This document shows positions 49,675 to 58,696 of a stretch of DNA of 64,000 bases, one piece after another (the stretch's first letter is position 1; each line of letters starts with the position of its first letter). The stretch is from Candidatus Syntropharchaeum butanivorans (GTDB lineage Archaea; Halobacteriota; Syntropharchaeia; Syntropharchaeales; Syntropharchaeaceae). The notes beneath the pieces are model-generated. The model saw only the letters and a program-made list of their open reading frames with translations. It was not told where the DNA came from and did not search any database. A program made the position numbers and the translations under genes. Location of the stretch: NCBI GenBank assembly GCA_001766825.1, contig LYOR01000003.1:124001-188000 (forward strand). The letters are read 5' to 3'.

Positions 49675-51186
49675 CTACACCTCCACAACCCAGTTTGCAA
49701 TCTCTGCCGGGTCTGGTTTGACCCCTTCTGGATTAAGCAACCGCTTCAATGTCCGGATTCCCGCAGGTGTCATCTGCTCACACTTCTCAACCTCAGCCTC
49801 GCCCTTGAGAAGTGCCTCTGCCATCTCCTGACACGTATTGTATCCACACTTCTTGCAGTCATTCTTCGGGAGATGTCTCATGACAGATCTTGTATCCGTG
49901 AGCTTTGTGAGGTAGATCTTATCAAGCAGTGCTTCTGTCATCTCGATCGCCCTCTGGTTGAGCATGACGAGCATATGCGCGCCTGATGCAAGTGCGGCTG
50001 CGGCGGTTGCACACTCAAAGGACGTTCCACGCTCAATCTCTGACCCCCACTCCTCAAACTTATTCCATGCCTCACGGTTGAGCCATGCATTGCACGGTGC
50101 TGCGATTATCGGTGGCTGGAAGTTCTCATCCCCGATCAGAGCCTTGTTCACGACTGTGTCCATCGTCGTCACAACGAGTTCTGTCCCATATCCCACACCG
50201 ACCATTCCGGGATCGGTCATTATCTTGCTTGTCGGTATCTCTTTATTTATCGCGGTCTTGTTGAGCCATGCAAGCCCCTGTGCGTTCATCGGCTGGTAGC
50301 TCACGATCGTATGCCCGTACTCCTTCGCGATATCATAGTACTGGAGCACCTCATCGTCAAGCTCAACCCCAACCCATGTCGGGAGCACGAGGCTTGTTGA
50401 TGTGATGAAGAGATTCTCGCCTTTTGCCTCCTTTGCACATGCCTCAACGACCTCAACATCCTTTGCCATGTTCCCTGATCTCACAACGATCCCAACCGGC
50501 ACATCTACAGCGTCCAGAACCTCCCTCAGGGTCTGTGCTGCTTCTTCTGCAGATCGGTTTGTGCCCTTCGGGTCTGTTGAGTTAAGATCCAACGTTATTG
50601 CCTTTGCGCCATATACATCAACGAGCTTCTTTGCCCATGCAGCAGGATCCTCTACCACATCACCATACTGCTCCCTCAGGAGCTTTGAAAGCCCCGGATC
50701 CTCATCAAAGACGATATGTGCGATGACAGGTCTGTGGGGCAGTCCCCCCTCAAACCTGTAGTAAGGGGGAGTGTTGTTCCCACCAATCTTGAGTGTGAAC
50801 GCCCTTGTACCGCCTTCATCCCTGGTTGCACCGAGAACAACCTCGGCAAACGCACCTGGATGGGTCTCAATCGGGGGCGTGAGCTTGAACTCTTCAAGCT
50901 TGATCGCAGGCTTTGGCGCCTCTGCTACCTCGGCAGCAGCGGCAGGAGCAGGCGCACCGACTGCCGGAGGTGCTGCCGAGAGAAGCTTTGAGAGCAGCTC
51001 ATAGGGGGGCATCACGCCCTCGAGTATGATCTCATCAAACTCAAGATCAATACCCCTTATACTCTCAACCTTCTTCATCAACCTGTTCAGGCCCGCGATC
51101 ATATCGAGTATCTCTTTACCCTCTCCTGAGGAAGGGGTAGCCTGCGCCTCCTCCTCTCCCTTCTTCTTCAGCTTTACCTTAACCAT
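49675..51186 (-). CDS. cdhD: ACDS complex delta subunit with a C-terminal Fe-S-type extension
   Basis: CdhD pairs with CdhE in the corrinoid methyl-transfer unit. The barrel domain is intact (GTRAFTLKIGGNNTPPYYRF, ITLDLNSTDPKG, VPVGIVVRSGNMAKDVEVVE). At 503 residues it is longer than Methanosarcina CdhD (about 436). The extra C-terminal part (about 435-503) contains Cys444, Cys447, Cys452 and Cys469 spaced exactly like the [4Fe-4S] motif at the CdhE N-terminus except for the first interval. The N-terminal 75 residues (VKVKLKKKGEEE) are a basic, Ala/Pro-linked module also found in the small ORF just upstream. Confidence 0.9.
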   Translation of the reverse strand: MVKVKLKKKGEEEAQATPSSGEGKEILDMIAGLNRLMKKVESIRGIDLEFDEIILEGVMPPYELLSKLLSAAPPAVGAPAPAAAAEVAEAPKPAIKLEEFKLTPPIETHPGAFAEVVLGATRDEGGTRAFTLKIGGNNTPPYYRFEGGLPHRPVIAHIVFDEDPGLSKLLREQYGDVVEDPAAWAKKLVDVYGAKAITLDLNSTDPKGTNRSAEEAAQTLREVLDAVDVPVGIVVRSGNMAKDVEVVEACAKEAKGENLFITSTSLVLPTWVGVELDDEVLQYYDIAKEYGHTIVSYQPMNAQGLAWLNKTAINKEIPTSKIMTDPGMVGVGYGTELVVTTMDTVVNKALIGDENFQPPIIAAPCNAWLNREAWNKFEEWGSEIERGTSFECATAAAALASGAHMLVMLNQRAIEMTEALLDKIYLTKLTDTRSVMRHLPKNDCKKCGYNTCQEMAEALLKGEAEVEKCEQMTPAGIRTLKRLLNPEGVKPDPAEIANWVVEV

Positions 51187-51197
51187 ACCGATCCCCT

Positions 51198-51365
51198 CTA
51201 CCTCTTCAGGACGATCTCATCGATATGTACCTTTGCGCCCTTTATCGTGATCTTTGGTGGGATACCAGAAGGTACCGCCGCTGGGGCGGCGGCGGGAGCA
51301 GGAGTTGCCGCTGGAGCGGCTTCCTCCCCCTCCTTCTTCTTAAGCTTCAGCTTAACCTTGGCCAT
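51198..51365 (-). CDS. Small ORF (55 residues) resembling the CdhD N-terminal module
   Basis: The frame runs from ATG 51365 to TAG 51198. The protein begins MAKVKLKLKKKEGEE, has an Ala/Pro linker (APAATPAPAAAPAAVPS) and ends IKGAKVHIDEIVLKR. CdhD begins MVKVKLKKKGEEE, with the linker and DLEFDEIILEG a little later, so the two are similar in layout and sequence. It lies 4 bp after cdhC and 11 bp before cdhD in a tightly spaced operon, and the codon use looks coding. I know of no named protein of this type in ACDS. It may be a docking peptide or a duplicated CdhD N-terminus. Confidence 0.75.
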   Translation of the reverse strand: MAKVKLKLKKKEGEEAAPAATPAPAAAPAAVPSGIPPKITIKGAKVHIDEIVLKR

Positions 51366-51369
51366 TTAT

Positions 51370-52884
51370 CTACTCCTCCAGGATTCCGTCTTCGATCATC
51401 TCCTCAACGAGATCCATGATGTCCTCCTCATCGACACCAAATTCCGCTGCAGCCTCTTCTGGATCGAGCTCTCCATCATGTTCTTCTATGTATGCAAGAA
51501 GTTCGTCTGCCGTAAGCTCTCTCTTCCATCCATCTGTGATCTTCTTTCCGTCAAACGGCCTTATGACCCCGGTCACAACAGGATGATCCACGCGCTTGAG
51601 GAACTCCTTGAGTTCCGCGATGTTGGAGACATCCTTCTCGGTCGCAATCTTATCCTTCATCTCATCGGGAATCGCATCGGCATGACGCTCCTTGAGGCTT
51701 GAGTTCATCCATACGACCCTTCTCCATCCGCCGTCTGCCTGCCAGAACTTTGGTGAGTAGAGGTATCGTACGGATAGCCCGAGTAGCCCTTCTGTCTGCT
51801 GACCACCGCCGGTTCTTGCAGCCATCGTTGAGAACGGAAGCTTGTTCACGGTAGGTGCGGTGTACCCCCTTCCAACAAGTCCGAATCCATCAACCTCCGG
51901 GATGTAGAAGGAGATCATCTCGAAGCATCCACATGAGGTGTGGGTGTATCCGAACATCGAGTGCAGGTAGTATCGTGTATTGATACCTCCAGATAGCTTT
52001 GTCACAACTTCATTCACACCCGACCATTCTCCGCGCGCAGCGTCAAGACATTCACCAGGCTCAAATGGTTGCCAGTCTCCTGCCGGGTCCATCGTGTGCC
52101 CAGCCTTTGCATCTGCCCAGGATATCGCACCACAGTTTGCAGGTCGCTGGGGGGTTATCACGCATACATGTGAGGACGCAAATGACTGGCATAGTGTGCA
52201 GGTATACCACGGGCTTGTATCCTCCTCGGTCATCGCCGCCAGCTTCGCATCCTGCTCCTTCCAGTAAGCTATCGCCTCCTCACACTTCTCCTTCACAAGA
52301 TCTGGATCCGTGATGATCGTGATCTGGCATCGATCAACCACAGGGATCTCCATCACAAAGAGCCTCGCGATGATCTTGCCCCAGTGCTCAAGCTTGAACC
52401 CCTTATCCCGAAGCTCCTTGCTGATCCTGATCCAGATCGTCTCCCTACCATTGAGGTGCATTAGCCCGCCGATGTAATTCCCCCAGTAGTGGAACCGGGT
52501 TGAGAATGTCCCCTCCATCTCCGGGGGTATCTCCTTTGTATCAGAGCACACCTCTGCGATCATCCCGAACCTGTGACTCCCCTCTCCAAGCTCATCAAGC
52601 TCTGGGCCAATCACGGTCACCTTTTCGTTCTCAAGCTCTGTTCCAGGTGGGTGGATGATGATCCGTTCAAACGCGTAGTCGACCTTTGGACCGCCAAATT
52701 CAATCGCGGTGTCTGCAGCTCTGATACGCTCACCCTCAAACTGGGGTCCGATCTCTGCAGGGATGTCATCCCAGCCGGTGGTCTCTGTCTTCAGCTCGAC
52801 CTTGATGTAATCACTGAACTGGATCCCGAAGTCTTCTTCTGCAGCCTCCTTCTCTCTTGCAGCCTTATCAAACACTCCTGCCAT
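51370..52884 (-). CDS. cdhC: ACDS complex beta subunit (acetyl-CoA synthase)
   Basis: CdhC carries the Ni-Ni-[4Fe-4S] A-cluster where CO, methyl and CoA are joined or split. The 504-residue protein has CTLCQSFASSHVCVITPQRP and the later SCGCFEMISF, giving the A-cluster cysteines in the usual order. The C-terminal 45 residues (LTADELLAYIEEHDGELD, then EDIMDLVEEMIEDGILEE) form an acidic helical tail. Bacterial AcsB has an extra N-terminal domain that is missing here, as in other archaea. Confidence 0.95.
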   Translation of the reverse strand: MAGVFDKAAREKEAAEEDFGIQFSDYIKVELKTETTGWDDIPAEIGPQFEGERIRAADTAIEFGGPKVDYAFERIIIHPPGTELENEKVTVIGPELDELGEGSHRFGMIAEVCSDTKEIPPEMEGTFSTRFHYWGNYIGGLMHLNGRETIWIRISKELRDKGFKLEHWGKIIARLFVMEIPVVDRCQITIITDPDLVKEKCEEAIAYWKEQDAKLAAMTEEDTSPWYTCTLCQSFASSHVCVITPQRPANCGAISWADAKAGHTMDPAGDWQPFEPGECLDAARGEWSGVNEVVTKLSGGINTRYYLHSMFGYTHTSCGCFEMISFYIPEVDGFGLVGRGYTAPTVNKLPFSTMAARTGGGQQTEGLLGLSVRYLYSPKFWQADGGWRRVVWMNSSLKERHADAIPDEMKDKIATEKDVSNIAELKEFLKRVDHPVVTGVIRPFDGKKITDGWKRELTADELLAYIEEHDGELDPEEAAAEFGVDEEDIMDLVEEMIEDGILEE

Positions 52885-52908
52885 ATTCTTAAAACCTCCT
52901 TTAAGCTA

Positions 52909-53418
52909 TTACAACTGCTCCATTAATATATCCATCTCACGCTTCCATGCATCATCAGGCATATATGGAAATGCCCATGTTGCGTTGGGATGGCTTCTCG
53001 CACATAGTGCAAGTGTCTTCAGGTGCGGTGCAAAGTTCTTCAGTGTGGAAAGACTCTGGGATGCGAGATAGTACTGGATGCCCATTGTTATCACAAGATC
53101 GTGGGGCTTACCGTTTATCCCGTACTCCGGGTTCTGAAGCCTGTTTACGATCTCAACCGCACCCATTATCTTTATCTCAATATCCTCCGGATACTCCCGG
53201 GAGGAGCCGGCGGTTGCAACCGTCGGAATGCCACGCTTCGTCATCTCTATCGCATAGTCGATCAGTCGCTTATCTCCAAAATCTATATTGCATGCAAGCT
53301 TTCCGACGATGAGAAGCGGATTCTTGGCACCCTTTATTATCCTGCCTGCGGTCGCACCATCAACCTTCGTTGATATGTACCCTCCCGGAACATCTCCGGT
53401 TTTCCATGTTATACCCAT
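52909..53418 (-). CDS. cdhB: ACDS complex epsilon subunit
   Basis: CdhB associates with CdhA to form the CO dehydrogenase part of the complex. The 169-residue protein has NPLLIVGKLACNIDFGDKRL, KRGIPTVATAGSSREY and DLVITMGIQYYLASQSLSTL, the known epsilon pattern. Length is normal. It lies 12 bp after cdhA and 24 bp before cdhC in the same operon. Confidence 0.94.
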   Translation of the reverse strand: MGITWKTGDVPGGYISTKVDGATAGRIIKGAKNPLLIVGKLACNIDFGDKRLIDYAIEMTKRGIPTVATAGSSREYPEDIEIKIMGAVEIVNRLQNPEYGINGKPHDLVITMGIQYYLASQSLSTLKNFAPHLKTLALCARSHPNATWAFPYMPDDAWKREMDILMEQL

Positions 53419-53430
53419 CTCTCCAACCTC

Positions 53431-55833
53431 CTATACGGTATACCACTTCTTACCCTGTCTCATCGCCTCGTATGTCCATATCTCCTTGGGATCGAGGAGT
53501 GTCGGAGATTTGATCGGTTTCTTCGGTTCCCATCCTGCAGCCTTGAGTAGCTCCATGATCTCATCCTTTGCCGCATATGGTATATCGAATTCATCCCTGA
53601 TGTAGTAGTGCAGATCGTCCGGCATTCTGCCATAGTACTTCTTGTATATATCGATGTAATTTGTGATCTTGAGCTGCCGTCCCTCTGGCAGGTCGTTGTT
53701 GCGGAAGCAGAGCTTGCAGCACATGACCATCGCCTCCTCCATCGACTCTGCGACATAGATCAAGTGCTCTGGAACAGGGCCGAGATTGTGAACACTCCCA
53801 TCCTTTATGTCACGGACATTGTATGATTCAAGATTCTCTTTTAACCCAAGATAGAGATGTCTGTACTTTGCAGAGTGAGGTCCGAGCACAGCCGGAACCC
53901 CGAGCCTGTGGCAGGACATACCGATCGAGAAGGCTTTCTGTGAGTATGCACCCCACACGAGCCCACAGGCTCCAACATAGTTCAGAAGATAGTCCGCGAT
54001 CTCCTTGAAATTACCGCTCAGAATACGTCTTGCAAATACATTCGCCACACGAATTCCGGCATCGGTTATATGGGGGTTCGAGACGCATGAGCCTACATTG
54101 CAGAGCCCCCTTGCGACAAAAGCACCAGGAAACCTCTCGTAAAGCGTTTTACCCTCTTCATCCGTGTACAACCCGATCGACATCGCCCCACACCCGGATG
54201 CTGCAACGATGAAGTTCCGCATCAGGAACTCTTTTGCCATCTCGTAAACCTCACGCTGCTCATTCGGGTAGTTACAGCATCCTATGATCGCTATGCATCC
54301 AGGGATTGTACCAAGCCCCCACTGCTCGGCGATGATCCTGATCTCATAATCTGAGATCGGACCCCTGCCAACTCTTGCCTTTGCTTTCTGCTCCCTGAAC
54401 TTCTTCTCGGCCGCTTTAGCTATGAGGCTGAGGACCGGGATCTTCCGCTTGCATTCTTGCTCACACCTCCCACAACCGACGCATGACTCCTCGAGTGCAG
54501 CAAGCTTTGAGAGATCCCCCTCTGCTGCCGCATACATCGCATCGGATATTGGAAGTGAGTTCGGACAGGTCTTCGTACATGCGCCACAGTGCCAGCAGGT
54601 CTTTGCATAGGCAATGACCTCCTCTTTCGAGGGTGTGATCTTGAACTTCTGGCGCTTCGGCGCGACCTCAAGTGCAACCCTCACCGCAACCTCTCCAACT
54701 TTCTCCTCGTCGAGGATCAGAACTCCGGTCTCCTTACCTGAGACCAGATCTTTCACGATCTCATCCGGATCATCATGAGTTCTATCAGGGAGACCGTGCA
54801 TCGCCTTTATGTTGGTTGCTATGAAGGGTGCGTTCACACTCCGGGCGATCTCATGCATGTCCACCCTTATACACTGCTCATCCACGATGACAACATCCGC
54901 AAACCCTGACCTGACATACTTGATCTGCATAGACTGAGGACCCACGATCTTTGCACTCTGCGTATATCGTGTAAGATCGTGCGCTGTACAGCAGATCCCT
55001 CCAATCTCAATTTTGTCCTCGAGATCATGTTCTCGCATGTAATCTGCTATCGAGATCGCGGGGAGCACGTTGTGACCTATCACAAGGATTACAGGCTTTG
55101 ATTGATCCAGTACCCCTGCACCGATCTCAACGAGCGGCGCATTGGGATCCCCTCTTGGTAGATCAAGTGCACATATCTGGGCAATGTCTGCAACCTCCAT
55201 CGATACAGAATCGAGCATCCCGGCGTGGTATGCCTTCGATTCGTAATCAAGGTAGCTCCCTTCCTGTCCCATGTGGATCGAAGCCACGAGTGGAGGAACC
55301 TGGCTCTCAACGTAATCAATAACCTCTAATAGATCACTCAGCTTTTTCGGTGCTATTCCGGTGACAACTCTGATGATCGGTGCCTCAACCGGGGTCTTCT
55401 CCCCCATATCAATCGGAACATCCGGGCCTTTCATCTCTATCAGCTTCTCCACGAGCTCCTTCGCGTGGCTGAGATGGGTATTCATCCCCGTAAACGCGGT
55501 GAGAAGTGACCATCTCCCCTGCTGGGTCTTCATATCAATTCCACATGCACCCTTCTTGTTTCCGGTGAGATCACATTTACCGTACGTACACAGACAGCAA
55601 ACATCGCATATCGGGGCATACATCGGCGGGTATCGCTTCAGAAGGATCATATCCCAATCTCTCAGATCCTCAATACCAGGCTTTGGGGTTGGACCCATCG
55701 GTTCTGCAAACTCCTCCTCTGCGGGAGGCTTCGTGACCTTACCTATCGATAACTCCAAACCCTCAAGCCTGAAAGATGCAGCCCTGAACTTCTTGAGCTT
55801 TGCACTCAGGACCTCTTCATCACGTGCAACCAA
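53431..55833 (-). CDS. cdhA: ACDS complex alpha subunit (CO dehydrogenase)
   Basis: CdhA holds the Ni-Fe-S C-cluster that oxidises CO or reduces CO2. The 800-residue protein has an N-terminal Cys cluster (CDVCCLCTYGKCDL), two ferredoxin motifs near residue 400 (CWHCGACTKTCP, CVGCGRCEQECK), and C-cluster cysteines in GCCNYPN, AASGCGAMS and RGLCNVGSCVSN. The start is TTG at 55833, with GGAGGAGG 5 nt upstream; no ATG fits better. It leads the cdhA-B-C-orf-D-E-cobS operon. CooC at 601-1338 is its likely maturation factor. Confidence 0.96.
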   Translation of the reverse strand: MVARDEEVLSAKLKKFRAASFRLEGLELSIGKVTKPPAEEEFAEPMGPTPKPGIEDLRDWDMILLKRYPPMYAPICDVCCLCTYGKCDLTGNKKGACGIDMKTQQGRWSLLTAFTGMNTHLSHAKELVEKLIEMKGPDVPIDMGEKTPVEAPIIRVVTGIAPKKLSDLLEVIDYVESQVPPLVASIHMGQEGSYLDYESKAYHAGMLDSVSMEVADIAQICALDLPRGDPNAPLVEIGAGVLDQSKPVILVIGHNVLPAISIADYMREHDLEDKIEIGGICCTAHDLTRYTQSAKIVGPQSMQIKYVRSGFADVVIVDEQCIRVDMHEIARSVNAPFIATNIKAMHGLPDRTHDDPDEIVKDLVSGKETGVLILDEEKVGEVAVRVALEVAPKRQKFKITPSKEEVIAYAKTCWHCGACTKTCPNSLPISDAMYAAAEGDLSKLAALEESCVGCGRCEQECKRKIPVLSLIAKAAEKKFREQKAKARVGRGPISDYEIRIIAEQWGLGTIPGCIAIIGCCNYPNEQREVYEMAKEFLMRNFIVAASGCGAMSIGLYTDEEGKTLYERFPGAFVARGLCNVGSCVSNPHITDAGIRVANVFARRILSGNFKEIADYLLNYVGACGLVWGAYSQKAFSIGMSCHRLGVPAVLGPHSAKYRHLYLGLKENLESYNVRDIKDGSVHNLGPVPEHLIYVAESMEEAMVMCCKLCFRNNDLPEGRQLKITNYIDIYKKYYGRMPDDLHYYIRDEFDIPYAAKDEIMELLKAAGWEPKKPIKSPTLLDPKEIWTYEAMRQGKKWYTV

Positions 55834-56034
55834 ACAAACCTCCTCCTTTTCTCATATCTTTACCTATCTTTAGTTACGGATACCTCAGCCGATACCCATA
55901 TATTACCTTTTTGGTTTGAATCAGGAATGGTGAGCCTTTGAAACTCCTCTCCAGTAGGGGCTGAGAGAAGGATGAAGGCCATCCATGAAGAAAGTCTTAT
56001 ATAGATTTTGGACATGGGAGAGAAGTGGGTATTC
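55834..56034. promoter_or_regulatory. Divergent promoter region of the ACDS operon and the L19e operon
   Basis: This 201-bp gap has a TATA-like TAATATATGGG on the minus strand (about 55897-55907), suitable for cdhA. A TTATATA on the plus strand (55998-56004) lies 31-37 bp before the L19e ATG. The rest contains no ORF or clear inverted repeat that I could identify. The cdhA transcript would have a leader of about 40 nt ending in GGAGGAGG. Confidence 0.5.
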
Positions 56035-56487
56035 ATGACAGACCTACAGCATCAGAAGAGACTGGCGGCTGAAGTCCTCAAGGTTGGGACCGGCAGGGTA
56101 TGGCTCGACCCTACCGCATCCGAGAGCATCTCGGAGGCTGTCACTCGCGCGGATATCAGGGAGAAGATAGAGGAAGGGATCATTCGGAAGAAGCCTGTGA
56201 AGGGTGTGAGCAGGGGTAGAGCACGCATTAAAGCGAAAAAACGAAGCTATGGCCATCGCAGGGGGCATGGTAGAAGAAAAGGAGCTAAATATGCGAGGTT
56301 ATCAAGAAAAAGGAGATGGATAATAAAGATACGTGCACAGCGAAAATTCTTGAGGGAGCTTCGTGATGATGGGACACTTGATCGAAGCACGTACAGGATG
56401 CTTTACAGGAAGGCAGGAGGGGGAGAGTTCAGGGATCTGAACCACCTGAAAATGTTCATCGAGACTCATATACTTAGAGAGGCGTAA
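56035..56487 (+). CDS. rpl19e: Ribosomal protein L19e (eL19)
   Basis: eL19 is a basic large-subunit protein. The 150 residues match the family: LQHQKRLAAEVLKVGTGRVW, VSRGRARIKAKKRSYGHRRG, and KIRAQRKFLRELRDDGTLDR. ATG 56035 is chosen over the in-frame ATG 27 bp earlier, which is upstream of the conserved start. It begins a four-gene ribosomal block with its own promoter. In most archaea L32e precedes it in a longer spc operon. Confidence 0.95.
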   Translation: MTDLQHQKRLAAEVLKVGTGRVWLDPTASESISEAVTRADIREKIEEGIIRKKPVKGVSRGRARIKAKKRSYGHRRGHGRRKGAKYARLSRKRRWIIKIRAQRKFLRELRDDGTLDRSTYRMLYRKAGGGEFRDLNHLKMFIETHILREA

Positions 56488-56488
56488 A

Positions 56489-57013
56489 ATGGCAAGAGGA
56501 CCGAGATACAGGGTACCGTTCAGGAGACGAAGAGAGGGAAGGACAAATTATCACAAGCGTCTTAAGCTTTTACTTTCAAAGAAGCCGAGAATGGTGGTTA
56601 GATGCAGCAACCAAGGCATCACGATTCAGCTGGTCACAACCGGAAAGGATGGAGATCTAACGCATGTGATGGCAAGGTCACTGGACCTCAGGAAATTTGG
56701 TTACGAGGGATATGGGGGTAATACACCTGCAGCATACTTAACCGGGCTGTTATTCGGTAAGAGGGCGATAGATGCTGGTTTTGATGAGGCGATACTTGAT
56801 ATCGGTCTTGCCACATCATCCAAGGGTGCCAGGGTTTATGCTGCTGTGAAAGGGGCGATAGATGCAGGGCTCAAGGTACCATGCAAGGAAGAGATGTTCC
56901 CTGATGATGCGAGAATAAAGGGGGAGGTGATTGCAGGCTATCTTGACAGGTACGCAGACCTCCCGCGTAACGTTGAGGAGGTAAAAGGAGCGATCATGAA
57001 TGGCGCAAGGTAA
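56489..57013 (+). CDS. rpl18: Ribosomal protein L18 (uL18)
   Basis: uL18 binds 5S rRNA in the large subunit. The 174-residue protein has the archaeal start [54 protein letters not shown] and the C-terminal basic helix region. The start is 1 bp after the L19e stop, and the end overlaps S5 by 14 bp. Confidence 0.95.
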   Translation: MARGPRYRVPFRRRREGRTNYHKRLKLLLSKKPRMVVRCSNQGITIQLVTTGKDGDLTHVMARSLDLRKFGYEGYGGNTPAAYLTGLLFGKRAIDAGFDEAILDIGLATSSKGARVYAAVKGAIDAGLKVPCKEEMFPDDARIKGEVIAGYLDRYADLPRNVEEVKGAIMNGAR

Positions 57014-57653
57014 AAGAGGAAGATCTCGAGTTGAGGGAAATCGTCTGAGCAAGGTGGATCTCTCGGATTGGGTTCCGAAGACGAAGCTCGGGAAGATGGT
57101 TCACAGTGGAAAGATCGACAATATCGATGATGCACTCCGGTCAGGCCTTCCGATCAAGGAGTCCGAGATCATCGATGCACTTCTTCCAGATTTAAGGGAA
57201 GAGGTGCTTGATATCAACATGGTCCAGCGGATGACAGACTCAGGTCGCAGGGTCAAGTTCCGTGTCTGCGTGGTTGTCGGGAATGAGGATGGATATGTAG
57301 GTGTTGGGCAGACGAAGGATCTTCAGGTTGGTCCTGCAATCGGGAAGGCTGCAAAGGTTGCAAAGCTCAATCTGATCAAGATCAGAAGGGGATGTGGCTC
57401 ATGGGAGTGCGGATGCGGGCTTGAGCATACCGTACCTTTTGAGGTGAGGGGGAAGTCCGGCAGTGTCGAGATCGTCTTGAAGCCTGCTCCACGCGGGCTT
57501 GGGCTTGTCTGTGGCGAGACACCACGGAAGGTTCTGAGGCTTGCCGGGATTGAGGATGTCTGGACCAGGTCAGAAGGACAGCAGCGCACAACCCTGAACT
57601 TTGCGATGGCAACGTTCAATGCTCTGAAATCCACCGTAACGATGAAGGTCTGA
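57000..57653 (+). CDS. rps5: Ribosomal protein S5 (uS5)
   Basis: uS5 sits near the mRNA channel of the small subunit. The 217-residue archaeal form has [37 protein letters not shown] and [20 protein letters not shown], then [19 protein letters not shown]. The ATG overlaps the L18 gene end by 14 bp. Confidence 0.96.
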   Translation: MAQGKRGRSRVEGNRLSKVDLSDWVPKTKLGKMVHSGKIDNIDDALRSGLPIKESEIIDALLPDLREEVLDINMVQRMTDSGRRVKFRVCVVVGNEDGYVGVGQTKDLQVGPAIGKAAKVAKLNLIKIRRGCGSWECGCGLEHTVPFEVRGKSGSVEIVLKPAPRGLGLVCGETPRKVLRLAGIEDVWTRSEGQQRTTLNFAMATFNALKSTVTMKV

Positions 57654-57663
57654 GGGGGTTTTA

Positions 57664-58125
57664 ATGTACGCTGTCATAAGGTTGAGGGGTGATGTTGGCC
57701 TCAGGCCGGAGATCCGGGATACACTGAAGATGCTGAGGCTCCACCGGGTGAATCACTGCGTTCTTCTCCCAGATGACCCCCACTATCTCGGGATGATCAA
57801 GAAGGTTACAAACCATGTGGCATGGGGGGAGGTGAACCTTGAGAGCGTTGAGCTACTCTTAAGAAGACGGGGGCGTCTTGAGGGTGGAAAGCGCTTGACG
57901 GATGAGTATCTCAGAGAGAACACAGAGTTTGACTCGATCGAATCACTTTCAAGGGCAATATACGAGGGAAAGGTGCGGATTAAGGATATACCCAAACTCA
58001 AGCCAGTGTTCAGGCTTCATCCACCGAGGAAAGGGCATAGGGGTATTAAGAGATCGTTCAAAGAGGGTGGAGAGCTCGGTTATCATGGAGATAAAATTAA
58101 CGACCTTATCAAGAAGATGAGGTGA
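57664..58125 (+). CDS. rpl30: Ribosomal protein L30 (uL30)
   Basis: uL30 is a large-subunit protein. The 153-residue archaeal form has [40 protein letters not shown] and [20 protein letters not shown] near the end. In most archaea L15 and SecY follow; here a DJ-1 family gene follows 4 bp later. Confidence 0.95.
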   Translation: MYAVIRLRGDVGLRPEIRDTLKMLRLHRVNHCVLLPDDPHYLGMIKKVTNHVAWGEVNLESVELLLRRRGRLEGGKRLTDEYLRENTEFDSIESLSRAIYEGKVRIKDIPKLKPVFRLHPPRKGHRGIKRSFKEGGELGYHGDKINDLIKKMR

Positions 58126-58129
58126 TAAG

Positions 58130-58681
58130 ATGAAGGTCCTGGTACCACTTGCTCAGGGCTTTGAGGAGATTGAGGCCATCACCCTCGTTGACATCTTAAG
58201 ACGTGGTGGCCTTGAGGTTGTTACGGCATCACTTGATGGAAGTGATCTGGTTGAGGCTGCTCATGGTGTGAAGCTCGCTCCTGATACATCTTTGAGCAAA
58301 ATCGATGATCCGCTTGGGTTTGATGCAATCATCCTCCCGGGTGGAAACCCGGGTTATACCAATCTCAGGCGTAATTCAGGTCTTCTTGAGGTTGTAAGGA
58401 GGATGAACGAGGCAGGCAGGATCATAGCCGCGATATGCGGTGCACCAACAGTCCTTTCAGACCTTGGAATCCTGAGGGGTAGGGCTGCAACAAGCCATCC
58501 ATCGGTTAAAGGCGAGATCGTGTGTGGGGAATACCGTGAGGATCGTACCGTTGTTGATGGCCGGATCATCACGAGCCGTTCGGCAGGGTCTGCGATGGAG
58601 TTTGCCTTCAAGCTCCTTGAGGTCATGAAGGGGCATGAGATTGTAGAGGAGGTTAACAGGGGCGTTATCGCCAGGTTATAG
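58130..58681 (+). CDS. DJ-1/PfpI-family protein (cytosolic)
   Basis: The 183-residue protein has MKVLVPLAQGFEEIEAITLV, the Glu of the active site (EEIE), AIILPGGNPGYTNLR and the nucleophile elbow AAICGAPTVLSDLGILRG with Cys at about 104, all typical of DJ-1/ThiJ. Family activities include deglycation, glyoxalase III and chaperoning; none can be assigned here. It sits in the place usually held by L15, immediately after L30. It has no signal peptide, unlike the lipoprotein paralogue at 25051-25701. Confidence 0.9.
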   Translation: MKVLVPLAQGFEEIEAITLVDILRRGGLEVVTASLDGSDLVEAAHGVKLAPDTSLSKIDDPLGFDAIILPGGNPGYTNLRRNSGLLEVVRRMNEAGRIIAAICGAPTVLSDLGILRGRAATSHPSVKGEIVCGEYREDRTVVDGRIITSRSAGSAMEFAFKLLEVMKGHEIVEEVNRGVIARL

Positions 58682-58696
58682 CTTTCAGGTGCATCT

